6,422 bases of DNA from positions 1-6,422 of the forward strand of contig JAVBYA010000505.1 of the NCBI GenBank assembly GCA_030824295.1, in the 5' to 3' direction. The DNA comes from Bacteroidota bacterium. GTDB taxonomy: Bacteria; Bacteroidota; Ignavibacteria; UBA10030; UBA8401. The translations under genes were made by a program, and so were the position numbers. Under the pieces are notes generated by a model. It had not been told where the DNA came from, searched no databases, and worked only from the letters and a program-made list of their open reading frames with translations. The number at the start of each line of letters is the position of its first letter. The stretch's first letter is position 1. Shown piece after piece: positions 4,959-6,422 of the stretch.

Positions 4959-5217
4959 CAGCCCATGATTTAAATCATGGGCTGTGGGCAATTGGAATGA
5001 TAACCCATAATGTAATGTATGGGATTACGGGTGTGTTATTTGGGCCATCCGTTGGCCCATGATGACGGGTGCGTTAATCGGACAATCTATAAGCCCATGA
5101 CTTAAGTCATGGGCTATCGGATGTTGTAATCCATGATATTTGTCATGGGCTAACGGGTGTTATCGTTCGGAAACCCATTATCATCCAGCAGCTCATGATT
5201 TAAATCATGGGCTGCTG
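4959..5217. repeat. REP/BIME-like palindrome cluster between dctP and dctQ
   Basis: At least six palindromic units lie in the 297-base gap. They are: 4959-4984 (perfect, 26 bp, core CCCATGATTTAAATCATGGG); 5004-5023 (degenerate, CCCATA/TATGGG); 5041-5059 (TGGGCCA/TGGCCCA); 5092-5115 (perfect, 24 bp, core with CTTAAG); 5131-5148 (CCATGA/TCATGG); and 5186-5217 (32 bp, one mismatched pair at 5193/5210). Centres are 36 to 62 bases apart. Linkers between units repeat a motif like ACGGGTGYGTTA (near 5027, 5065 and 5153). Such clusters are typical of REP/BIME repeats spread by RAYT transposases. In an operon they can slow mRNA decay from the 3' side, as known for malE-malF. Confidence 0.85.
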
Positions 5218-5231
5218 AATGAGGGGGTTGA

Positions 5232-6227
5232 TCATTTATTTTTCGCCCGGAAATCCGCCAGCGCCTTTTCCACGCGATTCAGCAGGTCCTCGGAATACAA
5301 TTTCCCGACGAGCGCGCGGCGGGCCTTCTTGCCGATCTCGTCATACGTTTTCAATTCGCTTGCATCGGGCTTGTTGAAGGTCATCTTGTTCTTCTTGAGT
5401 GTTTCCAGCGATTTGATGTTGTCCAGACGGCTCTTCTCGGTGAGCTTGCGCATGAATGCTTTGCCGTGTTTCAGCAGGATCTGCTGCAGGTCGGCGGGGA
5501 TCTTATCGAAATCGCGCTTGGCGATGACCACGGCGCCGGAGGCATTGGTGAGCGGAAGGTCCATCAAATGACTGGTGGCGGAGTTCCATTGCAGCGAGAC
5601 GATCGCGAGCGGCGATGCATACGCGCCGGTGATGAGTCCGGTCTGCAGCGAGGTGACCACATCGGTGATGGAGAGCTGGATCGGATTGATGCCGATGGTC
5701 TTGAAGGTGACATCAGCGACCGGGTCCCCTTCCCATTCCCACATTTTGATGCTGTGCAGGTCCGCGATCTTGGTGACCGGCGTTTTGGAGATGATATAGA
5801 CCGAGCCGACCTCGGCCCAGCCGAGCAGGACGAATCCGCCGTTCTCGAACTCCTTATTGAACTCGCCGTCGAACTGTGTGACGATCTGGTCCACTTCCTG
5901 ATGGTTCTTAAAGAGGAACGGCGCATCGAGCACCCGGGCCGATTTGGCGATCTCGCCGATGCCGAAGCCGGTGATGCCGGCGCTGTTGAACTGTCCCAGG
6001 CGGATCTTCCGCATCACATCCTTCTCGTCCCCGGCAACGCCGCCGGCGTAGATACGGAACCCGAGACGGCCGTTGCTCTCCTTCCGGACCGCGGCATCAT
6101 ATTCCTTCATGATGTTGATCCAGGTGCTCCCTTCCGGGGCGAGCGTGGCGAACTTGATGACGAATTCCTGCGCAGCGACCGGCAGGGTGAACAGGACGAG
6201 GAACAGCAGGGAAAGGATTCTTTTCAT
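5232..6227 (-). CDS. dctP: TRAP transporter periplasmic solute-binding protein DctP (TPAT-type)
   Basis: This 331-residue periplasmic protein captures the substrate and delivers it to DctQM. It has a signal peptide (MKR, hydrophobic core to about residue 17, AAQ near 18-20 as likely cleavage site). The mature N-terminus IKFATLAPEGSTW is the usual first strand of the family. Other family features are GGVAGDEKDVMRKIRLGQ (62-79), LDAPFLFKN (100-108), DVVTSLQTGLITGAYASP (189-206) and LQWNSATSHLMDLP (212-225). At 161-169 it reads KMWEWEGDP. Classical DctP/SiaP proteins have an arginine here that binds the ligand's carboxylate, and it is absent. Variants with a W-E-G-D-P segment are, to my recollection, those paired with TatT, suggesting a different, perhaps hydrophobic, ligand. 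It follows the TatT-like gene by 39 bases with no strong Shine-Dalgarno sequence. Confidence 0.94.
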   Translation of the reverse strand: MKRILSLLFLVLFTLPVAAQEFVIKFATLAPEGSTWINIMKEYDAAVRKESNGRLGFRIYAGGVAGDEKDVMRKIRLGQFNSAGITGFGIGEIAKSARVLDAPFLFKNHQEVDQIVTQFDGEFNKEFENGGFVLLGWAEVGSVYIISKTPVTKIADLHSIKMWEWEGDPVADVTFKTIGINPIQLSITDVVTSLQTGLITGAYASPLAIVSLQWNSATSHLMDLPLTNASGAVVIAKRDFDKIPADLQQILLKHGKAFMRKLTEKSRLDNIKSLETLKKNKMTFNKPDASELKTYDEIGKKARRALVGKLYSEDLLNRVEKALADFRAKNK

Positions 6228-6266
6228 AAAATTGGATACCCGTTGGTATGCAGTGGTTGGATGATG

Positions 6267-6422
6267 TCAGAAGAACAATTCATCGGCACGTTCGGCGAGC
6301 CGTTTGGCCTTCCGTTTGGCGATGGCGTTCACCAGCCGCTGTTCCGGCAATGATTCCAGCGATGTGGTGTCGATGTGTGCGATCAACCGGTCGAACAACG
6401 CACGGTCCTGCATCTGCACGCA
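6267..6422 (-). CDS. tatT: Probable TRAP-associated TatT family protein, C-terminal fragment
   Basis: An open frame runs from the window edge to a TGA at 6269-6267, giving the last 51 residues of a protein. It ends in a charged amphipathic helix (NAIAKRKAKRLAERADELFF). A C-terminal helix with repeated Ala/Lys/Arg and a closing DELF(F) is what I recall for the TatT component family, TPR-like lipoproteins that form complexes with a DctP partner. The order T-P-Q-M and the 39-base gap to dctP support this. Only the tail is visible, so the TPR core and any lipobox cannot be checked. Another helical or TPR protein encoded upstream of dctP remains possible. Confidence 0.55.
   Translation of the reverse strand, partial: CVQMQDRALFDRLIAHIDTTSLESLPEQRLVNAIAKRKAKRLAERADELFF

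Noticed and set aside
4425..4973. Plus-strand open frame opposite dctQ
   Set aside because: It mirrors the DctQ coding region and is highly acidic with no family features. Its end is encoded by the palindromic repeat.
4959..5217. CRISPR array
   Set aside because: The units are palindromes of varying length and sequence with uneven spacing, and the linkers are themselves repetitive rather than unique spacers of constant size.
5466..6353. Plus-strand open frame (295 codons) opposite dctP and the TatT tail
   Set aside because: It is antisense to two supported genes, has a biased acidic composition and has no ribosome binding site.

Overview
This window has two parts that differ in composition and organisation, and every gene I can support lies on the minus strand. 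The right part (about 3117-6422) is GC-rich and holds a TRAP-type secondary transporter operon. In transcription order, right to left, it contains the C-terminal tail of a probable TatT-family protein (partial at the window edge), the periplasmic solute-binding protein DctP, the small membrane subunit DctQ, and the large permease DctM, followed by a strong hairpin. DctP has a lysine-methionine-tryptophan sequence where the carboxylate-binding arginine of classical DctP/SiaP proteins normally lies. With the TatT-like neighbour, this points to the TPAT subtype (TPR-protein-associated TRAP, as in Treponema pallidum Tp0956/Tp0957) rather than a simple C4-dicarboxylate importer. A 297-bp gap between dctP and dctQ is filled with at least six palindromes built on CCCATGATTTAAATCATGGG. 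This is a REP/BIME-like cluster inside an operon, placed where it could let dctP be expressed more than dctQM.

The left part (1-2856) is mostly AT-rich. It is a row of five small unrelated genes, all on the minus strand: a partial membrane protein, a DUF2938 membrane protein, a lipoprotein with a CxCCWGW motif, a two-helix membrane protein with a possible PH-like tail, and a small two-helix membrane protein. The intergenic spaces are related to each other. Four gene starts are preceded by variants of one box (plus-strand GGACCGGnATTAAG) followed by a GC-rich hairpin, and two spaces share a further block of about 84 bp at roughly 90% identity. One gene per unit, common orientation, homologous junctions and gene-to-gene swings in base composition resemble a gene-cassette array. 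One junction (2480-2529) has an integron attC-like layout, but other junctions lack the conserved AAC/GTT triplets and no integrase is present, so a REP/MITE-like intergenic repeat family is an equally serious explanation.

The organism is a bacterium. Weak or absent Shine-Dalgarno sequences before most genes, the lipoprotein style and the repeat style suggest the Bacteroidota/Chlorobi/Ignavibacteria side of the tree, but this is an inference and no marker gene in the window proves it. The TRAP operon looks like stable chromosome, and the small-gene array looks like an accessory region ending at about 2857-3116.
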